From Thiodiazotropha sp040506275 (GTDB taxonomy: Bacteria; Pseudomonadota; Gammaproteobacteria; Chromatiales; Chromatiaceae): a stretch of DNA of 64,000 bases. The stretch lies in NCBI GenBank assembly GCA_040506275.1, contig JBEVXD010000003.1:186001-250000 (forward strand), in the 5' to 3' direction. The position numbers and the translations under genes were made by a program. Positions 35,000 through 44,519 of the stretch are shown here, in pieces. A model generated the notes under the pieces. It did no database searches. It was not told the DNA's origin and was given only the letters and a program-made list of their open reading frames with translations. How positions within the stretch are numbered: position 1 is the first letter of the stretch; each line of letters starts with the position of its first letter.

Positions 35000-35776
35000 A
35001 TGTCAGATTTAGATAAAGAGATCGTATTGATTGGTATTGGTGAAATTGGCGGTGTAATAGCCAAAGGATTTCTGCGCCAGGGTTATACCCTGCACCCCAT
35101 CACCAGAGAGATGGATATCGAACAGCGGGCCGCTCAAGTTCCAGAGCCCACTCTGGTCGTTGTCGCTGTAGGAGAGAAAGATCTAGCTTCTGTACTGGAG
35201 AAATTGCCAGATCACTGGAGACAGCGGGTATGTCTTTTGCAGAATGAACTGCTACCCAGTGACTGGATTGGCATACCTGATCCCACTGTGATCTCGATCT
35301 GGTTCGAGAAAAAACCGGGGATGGATCCCAAAGTGATCATACCTTCTCCCGTTTACGGGCCAGATGCGGAAATGCTCTCAAAGGCACTTGCAGCGGTGAA
35401 TATTCCAACCAACCAGCTACAGGACGAGGAACAACTGCTATTCCAGTTGGTACTCAAAAATCTATATATCCTCACCACCAACATTGCAGGATTAAAAACC
35501 GGCGGGACTGTCGGTGAGCTGTGGCAGAATCACAGATTATTCGCAGAATCAGTGGCCAGGGAGGTAATATTGCTGCAACAGGCGATGACCAACAGATCAT
35601 TTGATGAAGAGGCACTGATAGCCGCAATGCTTGTTGCCTTTGATGGAGACCCTGACCACAAATGTATGGGCAGGAGCGCGCCAGTGCGTCTACAGAGAGC
35701 CCTTAGCCATGCAGATACTCTTAAATTGGAACTACCTCAACTTCGACAACTTGAACAGTTGCAGTCGGCAAATTAA
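35000..35776 (+). CDS. NAD(P)-binding, ketopantoate-reductase-like protein
   Basis: A 258-residue protein with an N-terminal Rossmann fold: IVLIGIGEIGGVIAKGFLRQGY carries GxGxxG, and the TLVVVAVGEKDLASVLEKL segment resembles 6-phosphogluconate-dehydrogenase or KPR-type enzymes. The C-terminal half is helical, with KNLYILTTNIAGLKTGGTVGEL. The order resembles PanE, but the catalytic Lys and Asn are not certain, so I do not assign an activity. The frame extends upstream to a TTG at 34946, but the ATG at 35000 starts the fold. fkpB follows after three bases, and ispH after that. Confidence 0.68.
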   Translation: MSDLDKEIVLIGIGEIGGVIAKGFLRQGYTLHPITREMDIEQRAAQVPEPTLVVVAVGEKDLASVLEKLPDHWRQRVCLLQNELLPSDWIGIPDPTVISIWFEKKPGMDPKVIIPSPVYGPDAEMLSKALAAVNIPTNQLQDEEQLLFQLVLKNLYILTTNIAGLKTGGTVGELWQNHRLFAESVAREVILLQQAMTNRSFDEEALIAAMLVAFDGDPDHKCMGRSAPVRLQRALSHADTLKLELPQLRQLEQLQSAN

Positions 35777-35779
35777 ATC

Positions 35780-36229
35780 ATGACAACATCCACACCTGAG
35801 ATCGCCATGGGCTGTCACGTGAAAATGCATTTTTCCCTGACCTTGCCCGATGGTACTGAAGTGCTATCCACCTACCAGGAGTCCCCATTGGAGTTCATAA
35901 TGGGTGATGGCACCATGGAGCCTTTATTGGAGTATGCCCTTATTGGTCTCCATACCGGTGACGAACAGTCATTGGAGGTCTCCGGAGATGAAGTGTATGG
36001 CGCTAAAGACCAAGCAAATATCCACTGGATTGAGCGCAGCACATTCCCTTCAGACCTTTCCCTGGATGAGTCGCAAATCATTGTTTTCACAACTGAACAA
36101 GGTGAAGAGACCCCCGGGAGAATACAACAAATCGAGGAAGAGCAGGTACTGGTAGACTTCAACCACCCACTAAGTGGTCGGAATTTCCAGTATAAAGTCT
36201 CCATTCTAAGCGTCGAATCAGCTGAATAA
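35780..36229 (+). CDS. fkpB: FKBP-type peptidyl-prolyl isomerase FkpB/SlpA
   Basis: A 149-residue prolyl isomerase of the SlyD-like group. The FKBP strand VKMHFSLTLPDGTEVLS is followed by FIMGDGTMEPLLEYALIGLHTGDEQSLEV and an insert-in-flap region with EVYGAKDQANIHWIERSTFP. The C-terminal NHPLSGRNFQYKVSILSVE is the SlpA signature. It assists folding in the cytoplasm. It is followed five bases later by ispH, an arrangement conserved throughout gammaproteobacteria. Confidence 0.94.
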   Translation: MTTSTPEIAMGCHVKMHFSLTLPDGTEVLSTYQESPLEFIMGDGTMEPLLEYALIGLHTGDEQSLEVSGDEVYGAKDQANIHWIERSTFPSDLSLDESQIIVFTTEQGEETPGRIQQIEEEQVLVDFNHPLSGRNFQYKVSILSVESAE

Positions 36230-36234
36230 AAATC

Positions 36235-37176
36235 ATGCAAAGAATTTTACTCGCCAACCCCCGCGGCTTCTGTGCCGGTGTGGATCGAGCCATAGAGATC
36301 GTAGAGCGGGCACTGGATCAACTGGGTGCGCCCATCTATGTTCGGCATGAAGTCGTACACAATCGCTTCGTGGTAGAGAGCCTACGTGAACGGGGAGCGA
36401 TCTTTGTCGATGAACTCGACCATGTTCCAGACGAACAGACCGTCATCTTCAGTGCCCACGGGGTTTCTCAGCAGGTCAGGGAGGAGGCGAAAAAACGAAA
36501 ACTAAGGGTATTCGATGCAACCTGTCCTCTGGTCACGAAAGTACATCTGGAGGTAGCCCGCCGCTGTCGTGATGGCTATGAAGTCATCCTGATCGGTCAC
36601 CGGGGGCACCCCGAGGTAGAGGGAACAATGGGGCAGTGCACACACAATGACGAACAGTCCCATATTCATTTGGTGGTGAATGCTCAGGATGTGATAGAGC
36701 TGGAGATCGAAAATCCAGACAAAATCGCATTCGTCACCCAAACCACGCTCTCCATGGATGACACTCAGCAGATTATTCAAGCCCTGCAGCAGCGTTTCCC
36801 CAACATAACCGGGCCTAAAAAGAATGACATATGCTACGCCACCCAGAACAGACAGGATGCTGTAAAAGAGCTGGCAAAGAGCTGTGACCTGGTATTGGTG
36901 GTCGGTTCACCCAACAGCTCCAACTCAAATCGCCTCAGAGAAATCGCTGAAAAACATGGTCCGCCAGCCTACCTTATAGATGGCGCACACGATATCGATC
37001 AATCCTGGCTAACAGGCAAAATGACCGTTGGTGTAACCGCGGGCGCTTCAGCTCCAGAGATTTTGGTCGAAAGTGTCATAGACCAGTTAACAAAATGGGG
37101 TGCTGAAACCGTCATCGAGACCCAAGGGAAACCCGAAGAAGTGGTTTTTGCTTTGCCGAAATCGCTCACTGGATAA
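36235..37176 (+). CDS. ispH: 4-hydroxy-3-methylbut-2-enyl diphosphate reductase IspH
   Basis: Last step of the MEP pathway, reducing HMBPP to isopentenyl and dimethylallyl diphosphate with an iron-sulfur cluster. The three cluster Cys are Cys13 (NPRGFCAGVDRA), Cys97 (DATCPLVTKVH) and Cys200 (KNDICYATQNRQ). Substrate His are in RHEVVHN, SAHGVS and GHRGHPEVEG, and the Ser-X-Asn motif in VGSPNSSNSNRL. Its 313 residues are the normal length. Co-transcribed with fkpB. Confidence 0.97.
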   Translation: MQRILLANPRGFCAGVDRAIEIVERALDQLGAPIYVRHEVVHNRFVVESLRERGAIFVDELDHVPDEQTVIFSAHGVSQQVREEAKKRKLRVFDATCPLVTKVHLEVARRCRDGYEVILIGHRGHPEVEGTMGQCTHNDEQSHIHLVVNAQDVIELEIENPDKIAFVTQTTLSMDDTQQIIQALQQRFPNITGPKKNDICYATQNRQDAVKELAKSCDLVLVVGSPNSSNSNRLREIAEKHGPPAYLIDGAHDIDQSWLTGKMTVGVTAGASAPEILVESVIDQLTKWGAETVIETQGKPEEVVFALPKSLTG

Positions 37177-37418
37177 GATACACTCTCCATACCTGTATCC
37201 CCCTCATGATAGGTGATGACTCCCTAAAAAGTTTCCATTCGGTAGTGTGACTGAAGTCACCCTTGTGTACGTTATTTCTTTGTGACCAACTCGGCATCAC
37301 CATGAAATAACTGATATTTTTAAGGTTTTCGGATGTATGGGCCAAGTAGACCGACAAACGGTATTCTCCCCGTACCCTGACTGATCTAAGCTTGTGATCA
37401 GAATGAGAGAGGTTTTGT

Positions 37419-37859
37419 ATGAAAGGAACAAAGGGATTCACATTAATAGAATTGCTGATGGCGGTGATCGTTGCAGCGATACTGGTAGCGATTGCCATAC
37501 CAGCTTTCATCGATATGACAGAACAAAACGCTGTATCCACTACCAGCAACGAACTCCTCGGGGGTCTGCTACTTGCTAGAAGTGAAGCGGTTCGTCAAGA
37601 AGAACTTACAACGTTCACCCCTTTAAATGACGGCTGGCAGGTAGATGCAGCTGGTGTAAATCTGCTAACCCATGTTGTCGACAATGTCAATCTCACCATA
37701 GATGGGGACCCTATCACCTACAATGCACGAGGCAGAGCTGCCTTAGACAATACAGAGTCCATCGAAATCAGCTATGAGGGAACAGTACAGAGTCGCATAT
37801 GCCTGAGTCTGACTGGCCGCCCCTTTATCAGGTCAGTCGAAAACGGAGCTTGCCCATGA
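37419..37859 (+). CDS. fimT: Minor pseudopilin FimT/GspH-type
   Basis: A 146-residue type IV prepilin. The class III leader MKGTKG is cut before Phe7, giving FTLIELLMAVIVAAILVAIA with Glu at mature position 5. GspH/FimT-like sequence follows (TTSNELLGGLLLARSEAVRQ), and a C-terminal part with two Cys (SRICLSLTGRP, NGACP). First gene of the minor-pilin operon. The ATG overlap with pilV (ATGA) indicates coupling. Some 240 upstream bases without genes should hold the operon promoter. FimT-type proteins may bind DNA for uptake, which was not testable here. Confidence 0.9.
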   Translation: MKGTKGFTLIELLMAVIVAAILVAIAIPAFIDMTEQNAVSTTSNELLGGLLLARSEAVRQEELTTFTPLNDGWQVDAAGVNLLTHVVDNVNLTIDGDPITYNARGRAALDNTESIEISYEGTVQSRICLSLTGRPFIRSVENGACP

Positions 37860-38419
37860 CAGCTAAATATTCTAATCCATCAATCAGCAAGAATCAGGGT
37901 ATGACACTGATTGAGGTGCTCGTGGCTGCCGTAATTATTGGAATTGGCCTTCTTGGTGTAGCTTCACTTCAGATCACTGCATTACAGGGCGCCAGTAATG
38001 CGGACTATCGTTCCAGAGCAACTGATCATACCGCGTCTCTTGCTGATCGTATGCGATCCAATCTTCAAGGTGTAGATGATAACAATTACATCTCTGACAC
38101 AGATGCCGATTGTGACGCACCACCTGACCCGGTCTGCGCAATGAATCCCAACGACACGACTGATACAGGACTTGCTGAATGCACTCCCGAAGAGATGGCC
38201 GCTTTCGATCTTTGGGAGGTTCGCTGCAGAAATGGCGTTCAAAGTGCCTTACCAGGCGGACAACTCGTGGTTTCATGTATCGACAATGACGATACAGATG
38301 CCGACCCATGTTCCTCCCTTTCAACGATGGTGGCCACAGTCACATGGCAGGTACAGAGCGATAGTGCCATTGCAGAAACCGAAACTGTGGTAACCAGCAT
38401 AGTCCCAGGAGCGCCCTAG
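37856..38419 (+). CDS. pilV: Minor pilin PilV
   Basis: A 187-residue prepilin: leader ending KNQG, cut before Met16, then MTLIEVLVAAVIIGIGLLGV with Glu at mature position 5. GVASLQITALQGASNADYRSRA matches the PilV family, followed by a Cys-rich globular head (at least six Cys, paired in CDAPPDPVC). Start at 37856 overlaps the fimT stop by four bases; a longer frame from 37799 runs inside fimT and is not real. It belongs to the minor pilin set that primes pilus assembly and carries PilY1. Confidence 0.92.
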   Translation: MTAKYSNPSISKNQGMTLIEVLVAAVIIGIGLLGVASLQITALQGASNADYRSRATDHTASLADRMRSNLQGVDDNNYISDTDADCDAPPDPVCAMNPNDTTDTGLAECTPEEMAAFDLWEVRCRNGVQSALPGGQLVVSCIDNDDTDADPCSSLSTMVATVTWQVQSDSAIAETETVVTSIVPGAP

Positions 38420-38421
38420 TC

Positions 38422-39237
38422 ATGATGAACTCAAGCAAGCGAAGACAGGCCGGTCTCTCTCTTGTCTCAGTGATGATTGCCAGCATCATAGGAATCTTCA
38501 TTGTCGGCGGTGCGGCAAAAGTCTACGTAGACAGTAAAAACACTTTTAATGCCCGCTCAGCAGTTGCTGCCGCAACTGAAAACTATCGCTTTGCTCTTCA
38601 AGACATGCGCAGAGCCGTTGTAATGGCAGGTAGAAGCATCATACCCGAAAACGACGACACCACTGCCTATGATCAGCCCGATAACGGCCTGCGCACATTC
38701 CCGGCCATTGCCGTCGATGGCATCCAGGATATTGACGCAAATGGATCAAGTGTGGTCGCAGTTCGTTATGCCTCAGGCCCAGCACCTTGTGGTTTGGGCG
38801 GCACACTGGATGGAGCGGTTGGTAGCACCATCACCGTCCGCTTTTATGTTGATAATGACGGCAACCTGGTATGTGAGGTGCCTGAACAAAACTACGCCCA
38901 GCCTCTTGTATCAGGTATAGCGCAAATGCGAGCACTATACGGTGTTGATACTGATGGAGATGGCATCGCCAATCAGTACTTAACAGCAACCCTCGTTGAT
39001 GATAACAGTCGCTGGGTAAATATAGTCGCCATCCGTATTGGTATTGTCGCGGGTTCCGGTGACGGTCAGGAAATGCCAATCGTCTTTCGGCCAGCAACTG
39101 CGGAACCACTCGATATGATGGGTTCTTCTTTTACGCCAACAGATACAAGTCAGGCTTATAAAGTTGCAAATACTACGATCTCTTTGAGAAATCTTCACCA
39201 AACCATGAACCGCCAAGCCAGAAACTTTGGAGGATAA
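38422..39237 (+). CDS. pilW: Minor pilin PilW, lacking the usual Glu5
   Basis: A 271-residue prepilin. The cleavage site is RRQAG before Leu12, then LSLVSVMIASIIGIFIVGGAAKVYVDSKNTFN and the family's ENYRFALQDMRRAVVMAG. Most PilW proteins have Glu at mature position 5; here it is Ser. Glu5 pairs with the N-terminus of the neighbouring subunit during assembly, so this subunit may enter only at the tip. Lies 2 bases after pilV, 2 before pilX. Confidence 0.9.
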   Translation: MMNSSKRRQAGLSLVSVMIASIIGIFIVGGAAKVYVDSKNTFNARSAVAAATENYRFALQDMRRAVVMAGRSIIPENDDTTAYDQPDNGLRTFPAIAVDGIQDIDANGSSVVAVRYASGPAPCGLGGTLDGAVGSTITVRFYVDNDGNLVCEVPEQNYAQPLVSGIAQMRALYGVDTDGDGIANQYLTATLVDDNSRWVNIVAIRIGIVAGSGDGQEMPIVFRPATAEPLDMMGSSFTPTDTSQAYKVANTTISLRNLHQTMNRQARNFGG

Positions 39238-39239
39238 GG

Positions 39240-39752
39240 ATGGACATGTCCGAGTTACACTCAAACAGTAATGGCTTTAAGGATCACTCCAAAGAAAAGG
39301 GAGCCGCCTTGGTAGTGAGCATGATACTTCTCGCAATCATTACGCTTCTCAGTGTCAGTGCTATGCGCAACACTAACCTTGAAACCAAAATCGCTGTCAA
39401 TCACCAGTTCAAAGAGCTGAGTTTTCAGGCCGCTGAAAATGCCCTATCCATCATAACCGGCCCGGAACTCGATGCCCTTGATCTGAGAATTCCAGCAGTT
39501 ATCGACGAAACACTGACAACTACTGATTTTTATGAAATTGCCGGCGTCACTAACCAGGCCGATGCCCACGTCGATGTTGATATGACTTACCAGGCTGTCA
39601 TCGACCCCAAACAGGGATTGGGCAACATACTTTTTTCAGGCTTCCAGCTCGATACTGTCACTCATCTCTATTTGGCTGACTCTTTTGGAGCAGTTAACGG
39701 TAGTGGCTCCACCACCCACAACCGAATGCAGGTAGCGTTGATCAGGCAATAA
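39240..39752 (+). CDS. pilX: Minor pilin PilX
   Basis: A 170-residue protein with the PilX N-terminal domain: KGAALVVSMILLAIITLLSVSAMRNTNLETKIAVN, then FKELSFQAAENALS. As in other PilX_N proteins, no Glu sits at mature position 5. The leader of about 20 residues is long and hydrophilic (MDMSELHSNSNGFKDHSKEKG). GGATAAGG directly precedes the ATG. Works with PilV, PilW, PilE and PilY1 in the priming complex. Confidence 0.9.
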   Translation: MDMSELHSNSNGFKDHSKEKGAALVVSMILLAIITLLSVSAMRNTNLETKIAVNHQFKELSFQAAENALSIITGPELDALDLRIPAVIDETLTTTDFYEIAGVTNQADAHVDVDMTYQAVIDPKQGLGNILFSGFQLDTVTHLYLADSFGAVNGSGSTTHNRMQVALIRQ

Positions 39753-39762
39753 GGAGTAAACC

Positions 39763-42591
39763 ATGCTTACCAAGAAACAAACACCTAAATTGACTCGTCT
39801 CCTACCTACGCTTGGTGGCCTGCTGATCTACGCTTTATCGGCGCCAGTCTCCCTTGCCGATGATATAGAGATCTACTTACAGGAACCACCTGATCCCGTT
39901 CCGCCAAATGTACTCTTCGTGCTTGACGAATCCGGCAGTATGTCAAGCGGTTGGCCGGATAGCCGAAGAAACCAGTTGGTCGAAGCGATGCACGACATAA
40001 TTAATGATAATGAGTTGGGTAATACCAACGCTGCTTTGCTAGGCTACACGACAAATACGGGCAATAATGGACCGCTCGACTTACGCGCGCTCTCTGGCGA
40101 CTTTAAACTGTTTGACGGAAACAGAGCCAGCTTCAACTCCCAAGTCGACACCATACGCACAAGAAGCTATACCCCAACCGTAAAAGCACTCGAAGCAGCA
40201 GTGAACTGGTTCCGTCGTGATGTCACCTTCACAGACACCTATGGCAATACCATGGCCTCCCCTATCGATGGAAATCCTGAAGACAATTGGTGTCGAACCA
40301 ACCATATCGTTCTGCTATCAGATGGCGCTCCCAACTCCAACTCAACCACATCAGGACAAGCTTACGGTTTATCCTCATACCAGGGCACAAACTGCGCACG
40401 CGATTCCACCTCAAGATGGCAAAATGGTCGATGTGCCAGGGAAATAGCCCAGTGGGCCTTTACGACAGACCTGGAAACCGGCGCTGGCTGGGAAGAGACC
40501 CAAAACATCACAACCCATACCATCGGATTTGACACTAACAGCACTACCGCTACATTCCTTGAAAGTATGGTAGGGCCATTTGCCGGTGGCGGTGATTTCT
40601 ACCCGGTAACCAGTAGTGGAGCAGGTGGCGCTGTTGAAGGGCTACGTGAAGCATTTACTTCAATTCTTAATGATGCGCAGCAAACAATACCTTACGCTTA
40701 CACTGCACCGGTAATCCCTTTCAACCCGGATAATGCTGCGATCAGTGGCGACCGAATTTATGTTCCGCTGTTTGTACCATCAGCAACCACTTTTTGGAAA
40801 GGCAACCTTAAAGCCTATACCATTACAGTAAGTGATGGAGATATAGTACTTCTTGACGCGCTGGGCAACTCGGTTGTCAACGGAGCTTATGAATTCATCA
40901 GTTCACAAGATCATTGGGGCAGCGGTACTGATGGGGCGGATACCCTTATAGGTGGCGCAGCCAACATGATGGGATCAACAGGCGTCAGAAACCTCTACAC
41001 CAACCTCAATACAACTGTGCCACTTTCTGATACATCCAATCAAGTTAGCAGAGTGAACACAGCCATCACTAACACAATGATGAATGTTGCAACTGATCCC
41101 GAGAGGATCGCACTTCTTGATTGGATTACATGGGATCCAAACTGGACGCCAGTCGATTCGGACGACGAGACCCACGTCGGCGTAATGGGTGCCCCGCTGC
41201 ACACTCAACCAGCAGTCGTCAATTATGCGTCTGGAGACGTGGTGCTATTACCAACCAGTGAGGGCGTTCTTGAAGCTATTGATGCAGAAACTGGAGCTGA
41301 GTTATGGGCCTTTATGCCTGCAGATCTACTGGGCAATATCGAGGCCATTAAAACTAACAGTGCTTCTACCATTCCATATTATGGTTTGGATGGTCCGTTG
41401 ACCGTCTATGAGACGGGCGGTAGTAAAATGGCCATCTTTGGCATGCGTCGTGGTGGTCAAAAATACTATCTTCTTGACGTCTCCAACAGAGACAATCCCG
41501 TATTCGTCAGAGAAATATCTGATTCTGACAGTGACTTCTCACAATTGGGACAGACTTGGTCAAAACCTCTGTTTGTAAAGATGAGTATCGGTGGCACACC
41601 AACTGATGTACTGGTATTCGGTGGCGGATATGACGTAGACCAGGATACCACCACAACCAGAACCGCTGATGATGAAGGCAATGTGATCTATATCGTCAGC
41701 GCAGCTGATGGCTCTCGTATACGCACCATCTCAGACTCTGGTGATATCTCTGTTCCCAACATGACCAACAGCATACCGAGCGATATCATGACTATCGATA
41801 TCAATGGCGATGCTTTAGTTGACCGACTCTATGCCTCAGATGTAGGTGGCCGGGTGATAAGGGTTGATGTTGATGCAATGACTGGTGGCGTCATCGCCGA
41901 TGTAACTGCAGGCAGCAACTTCCGGCGCTTTTTCAATACCCCACAGGTAGGGTATTACTCGAAAGGCGGCGTGCAGTTCCTCGGTATTCTGATTGGCTCA
42001 GGTAACCGTACAGACCCACTGGATAATTCAATCACTGATCGCTTTTACATGATCAAGGATAGAGCAGTCTGGCACGCACCATCTGGTAGTTACACGACCA
42101 TTACTGAATCAGAAATGCTCAATGCAACTAATGCAGCACTTGAGGACAGTCTTGTGCTGGATATTTCAAATGGTGGTTGGTACTTTGATTTTTCAGCCAC
42201 AGAAAAGTCTTACTCTAAGGCCATTCTATATGACTATGCTGTTATTTTTACTACCTTCAGCGCTGATCGTGCAGAAGACCTGGGAGACTGTGAGGCGAGA
42301 GGCGCAACAGGTACAGCGCGAGTTTACGCTGTAAACTTAGTTAACGCTGGTGCCTCATTCAGCTGGAGCGGAGGCGATGAAGACAGTCTGACAGTCAGTG
42401 ATCGCTCTGACACGCTGAACATGCTCGGCATCCCACCATCACCTATGCTTGTTTTCCCAGGTGAATTAGATGACGATGGTAATCAGGTAATAGGTAAAAA
42501 GGTACATCTACTAGTTGGCATTGAAAAGAAACGTGAATGGAGTGATCGTTTCAGACCAATCTACTGGGAAGAGGTAATTGATGATGAGTAG
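39763..42591 (+). CDS. pilY1: PilY1/PilC-type pilus tip adhesin with von Willebrand A domain
   Basis: A 942-residue secreted protein with signal peptide ending VSLA. An N-terminal vWA domain (about 45-290) has a MIDAS motif DESGS (55-59), which suits metal-dependent adhesion or mechanosensing. The C-terminal PilC beta-propeller (about 440-900) contains VLEAIDAETGAELWAF, YYGLDGPLTVY and FGMRRGGQKYYLLDVSN. A calcium loop of the DxNxDxxxD form lies at Asp679-Asp687 (DINGDALVD). PilY1 sits at the pilus tip, controls retraction and in Pseudomonas signals surface contact to c-di-GMP. It overlaps the start of the last gene, pilE. Confidence 0.95.
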   Translation: MLTKKQTPKLTRLLPTLGGLLIYALSAPVSLADDIEIYLQEPPDPVPPNVLFVLDESGSMSSGWPDSRRNQLVEAMHDIINDNELGNTNAALLGYTTNTGNNGPLDLRALSGDFKLFDGNRASFNSQVDTIRTRSYTPTVKALEAAVNWFRRDVTFTDTYGNTMASPIDGNPEDNWCRTNHIVLLSDGAPNSNSTTSGQAYGLSSYQGTNCARDSTSRWQNGRCAREIAQWAFTTDLETGAGWEETQNITTHTIGFDTNSTTATFLESMVGPFAGGGDFYPVTSSGAGGAVEGLREAFTSILNDAQQTIPYAYTAPVIPFNPDNAAISGDRIYVPLFVPSATTFWKGNLKAYTITVSDGDIVLLDALGNSVVNGAYEFISSQDHWGSGTDGADTLIGGAANMMGSTGVRNLYTNLNTTVPLSDTSNQVSRVNTAITNTMMNVATDPERIALLDWITWDPNWTPVDSDDETHVGVMGAPLHTQPAVVNYASGDVVLLPTSEGVLEAIDAETGAELWAFMPADLLGNIEAIKTNSASTIPYYGLDGPLTVYETGGSKMAIFGMRRGGQKYYLLDVSNRDNPVFVREISDSDSDFSQLGQTWSKPLFVKMSIGGTPTDVLVFGGGYDVDQDTTTTRTADDEGNVIYIVSAADGSRIRTISDSGDISVPNMTNSIPSDIMTIDINGDALVDRLYASDVGGRVIRVDVDAMTGGVIADVTAGSNFRRFFNTPQVGYYSKGGVQFLGILIGSGNRTDPLDNSITDRFYMIKDRAVWHAPSGSYTTITESEMLNATNAALEDSLVLDISNGGWYFDFSATEKSYSKAILYDYAVIFTTFSADRAEDLGDCEARGATGTARVYAVNLVNAGASFSWSGGDEDSLTVSDRSDTLNMLGIPPSPMLVFPGELDDDGNQVIGKKVHLLVGIEKKREWSDRFRPIYWEEVIDDE

Positions 42592-43012
42592 TCCGATGAA
42601 AAAAAGTTGCGGCTTCACCATGGTGGAGATCATGATAGTGGTCGCTATTGTCGGGATACTGGCAGCGATTGCCTATCCCTCTTATGTTGATTCGGTTCGA
42701 AAAGGTCGAAGACATGATGGTATGAGCGCCTTGCTGGATGCAGCGCAGAAGCTTGATGTTCTAAGGGCAAGAACAGCCTCTTACACCCTCATACCAGCCG
42801 ACGCCAACATAAGCACTACTAGTGCGGAAGGCTATTACGACACTCTGACCATAACCCCTGGCGCATGTGCTGATATCGCAAACTGCTACACTATAGTCAT
42901 TACAGCAACTGCTCTGAATGATCAAAACCAGGATACAGTCACCGCATATCGCCTCCACTCCAATGGGCAAAAAGAACGCAATGAGGGCGGATGGATGGCA
43001 GGTTGGAAGTAG
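42581..43012 (+). CDS. pilE: Type IV pilin-like protein PilE
   Basis: A 143-residue prepilin: leader MMSSPMKKSCG, cut before Phe, then FTMVEIMIVVAIVGILAAIAYPSYVDSVRKGRR with Glu5. The C-terminal part has a two-Cys pair (PGACADIANC) as in the PilE minor-pilin subfamily. It closes the operon. GAGG about six bases before the ATG at 42581 supports this start, which overlaps the end of pilY1 by 11 bases. Followed by a strong terminator at 43057. Confidence 0.92.
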   Translation: MMSSPMKKSCGFTMVEIMIVVAIVGILAAIAYPSYVDSVRKGRRHDGMSALLDAAQKLDVLRARTASYTLIPADANISTTSAEGYYDTLTITPGACADIANCYTIVITATALNDQNQDTVTAYRLHSNGQKERNEGGWMAGWK

Positions 43013-43056
43013 TTAAGAATGGACTAGATAGTAACTTATTCTGAAACGTCTATAGT

Positions 43057-43093
43057 GGGGATTCATTATCTAAGATAATGAATCCCCTTTTTT
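43057..43093 (+). terminator. Rho-independent terminator of the minor-pilin operon
   Basis: Stem GGGGATTCATTAT/ATAATGAATCCCC (13 bp, perfect) with loop CTAAG, followed by six T. Starts 45 bases after the pilE stop. Confidence 0.95.
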
Positions 43094-43247
43094 ATTTCTA
43101 AACTTGACTCTCTTTAGCCTTAAAAAGTAAAGCAGCCACTCATAACCATTGAATACGTGTTTTAGTGTATTATGCCGGCCAGGCATACAAGCAAAGCGAA
43201 TACCTAGTCAACTAAGCCAATTCGAACTGAGATCATCAAGGTAATAC

Positions 43248-44333
43248 ATGACAGACTGTCTTATCGTCGGAGGCGGAATCATTGGCATGCTCACCGCCAG
43301 GGAGCTTCATACCGCGGGAATGCAGGTAACTCTCCTCGAGCAGAATCAGACAGGCCGAGAATCCTCATGGGCAGGTGGTGGCATAATCTCACCCTTGTAT
43401 CCTTGGCGATATGCATCCTCAGTCTCAGGCCTTGCAGAATGGAGTCAAGGCGTTTACCCAAGTCTCGCTGAAGAGCTAACTGAGCAATCGGCTATAGATC
43501 CTGAATACACGTTAAGTGGTCTGTTGATTGTAGAACCCGAAGATAGAGAAAAGGCCGTTCGGTGGTCCAAGACACGAGGAGAGAATCTGCAACTCATCAA
43601 TGATAAGGAGATCAATGCATGTGAACCAGCACTGCAGGTAGACGCAGAGCATGCCGTCTGGATGCCTGATGTCGCACAAATACGTAATCCCAGGCTTACC
43701 AAATCCATACATGGTGCAATTCGCAATGATATTTCGATCCATCAGAACACAAAGGTAATTGACCTCATAGTTCAGAATGGCCGTATCAAAGGCGTCATAA
43801 CAGAAACCGGCAGGATCGAAGCAGACAAGGTGATAATTTGTGCCGGCGCATGGACAGGCCAACTACTACAATCGCTGGAAATACCACCAGCCATTGACCC
43901 AGTACTGGGGCAGATGATCATCTTCAAACACAATCCTGGCAGAATTTCACGTATCACCTTACACCAGGATCGATACGTCATACCTAGGCGTGATGGCAGG
44001 GTGCTTATTGGCAGCACCTTGGAACATCGAGGTTTTGAAAAGACCACCACAGAGCAGGCCAAGCAGGAACTAAAAGCATACGCTATAAACCACTACCCGG
44101 AACTGGCAGATTCAGAAATTGAACACCACTGGGCCGGCCTTCGGCCCGGATCCCCCAGCGGCATTCCCTACATCGGCCCAGTACCTGGCATACAAGGTCT
44201 CTATGTTAATGCAGGCCACTTCCGCAACGGCGTAGTGCTTGGACCAGCCTCCTGTCGTCTAGCAGCCGACCAGATCCTGGAACGCACTCCGATACTCAAC
44301 CCAGAGCCTTACAGCCTGACTGCAGAGAGATAA
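43248..44333 (+). CDS. thiO: Glycine oxidase ThiO
   Basis: A 361-residue flavoprotein of the DAO family that oxidises glycine to iminoglycine for the thiazole ring of thiamine. FAD-binding DCLIVGGGIIGMLTARELH is at the start (GGGIIG, 8-13), followed by the ESSWAGGGIISPLYPW motif typical of ThiO and the C-terminal WAGLRPGSPSGIPYIGPV and GHFRNGVVLGPAS. No TPP riboswitch or thiS/thiG neighbour is visible. It stands between the pilus operon and the tRNA gene. A role in thiamine synthesis rests on family resemblance. Confidence 0.92.
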   Translation: MTDCLIVGGGIIGMLTARELHTAGMQVTLLEQNQTGRESSWAGGGIISPLYPWRYASSVSGLAEWSQGVYPSLAEELTEQSAIDPEYTLSGLLIVEPEDREKAVRWSKTRGENLQLINDKEINACEPALQVDAEHAVWMPDVAQIRNPRLTKSIHGAIRNDISIHQNTKVIDLIVQNGRIKGVITETGRIEADKVIICAGAWTGQLLQSLEIPPAIDPVLGQMIIFKHNPGRISRITLHQDRYVIPRRDGRVLIGSTLEHRGFEKTTTEQAKQELKAYAINHYPELADSEIEHHWAGLRPGSPSGIPYIGPVPGIQGLYVNAGHFRNGVVLGPASCRLAADQILERTPILNPEPYSLTAER

Positions 44334-44401
44334 TCACTATATATCAAAGAGTTATTTGACAAGACGGTTTGTAGACAGTAACCAGCAGTCAGGTTAGAGG
44401 C

Positions 44402-44431
44402 TAGACCCTTTGATCAAAGAAGGTCTATAAT
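44402..44431 (+). promoter_or_regulatory. Promoter of the tRNA-Thr gene
   Basis: Perfect -10 TATAAT at 44426-44431 with a weak -35 TAGACC 18 bases upstream. A GC-rich stretch (GCCCGCTTCGGG) follows up to the tRNA, typical of growth-rate-controlled stable-RNA promoters. Confidence 0.6.
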
Positions 44432-44443
44432 TGCCCGCTTCGG

Positions 44444-44519
<76 letters not shown>

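Noticed and set aside
43100..43247. A TPP riboswitch in front of thiO
   Set aside because: The conserved thi-box wording (CTGAGA and the pyrophosphate arm) is absent from the 150 bases upstream.
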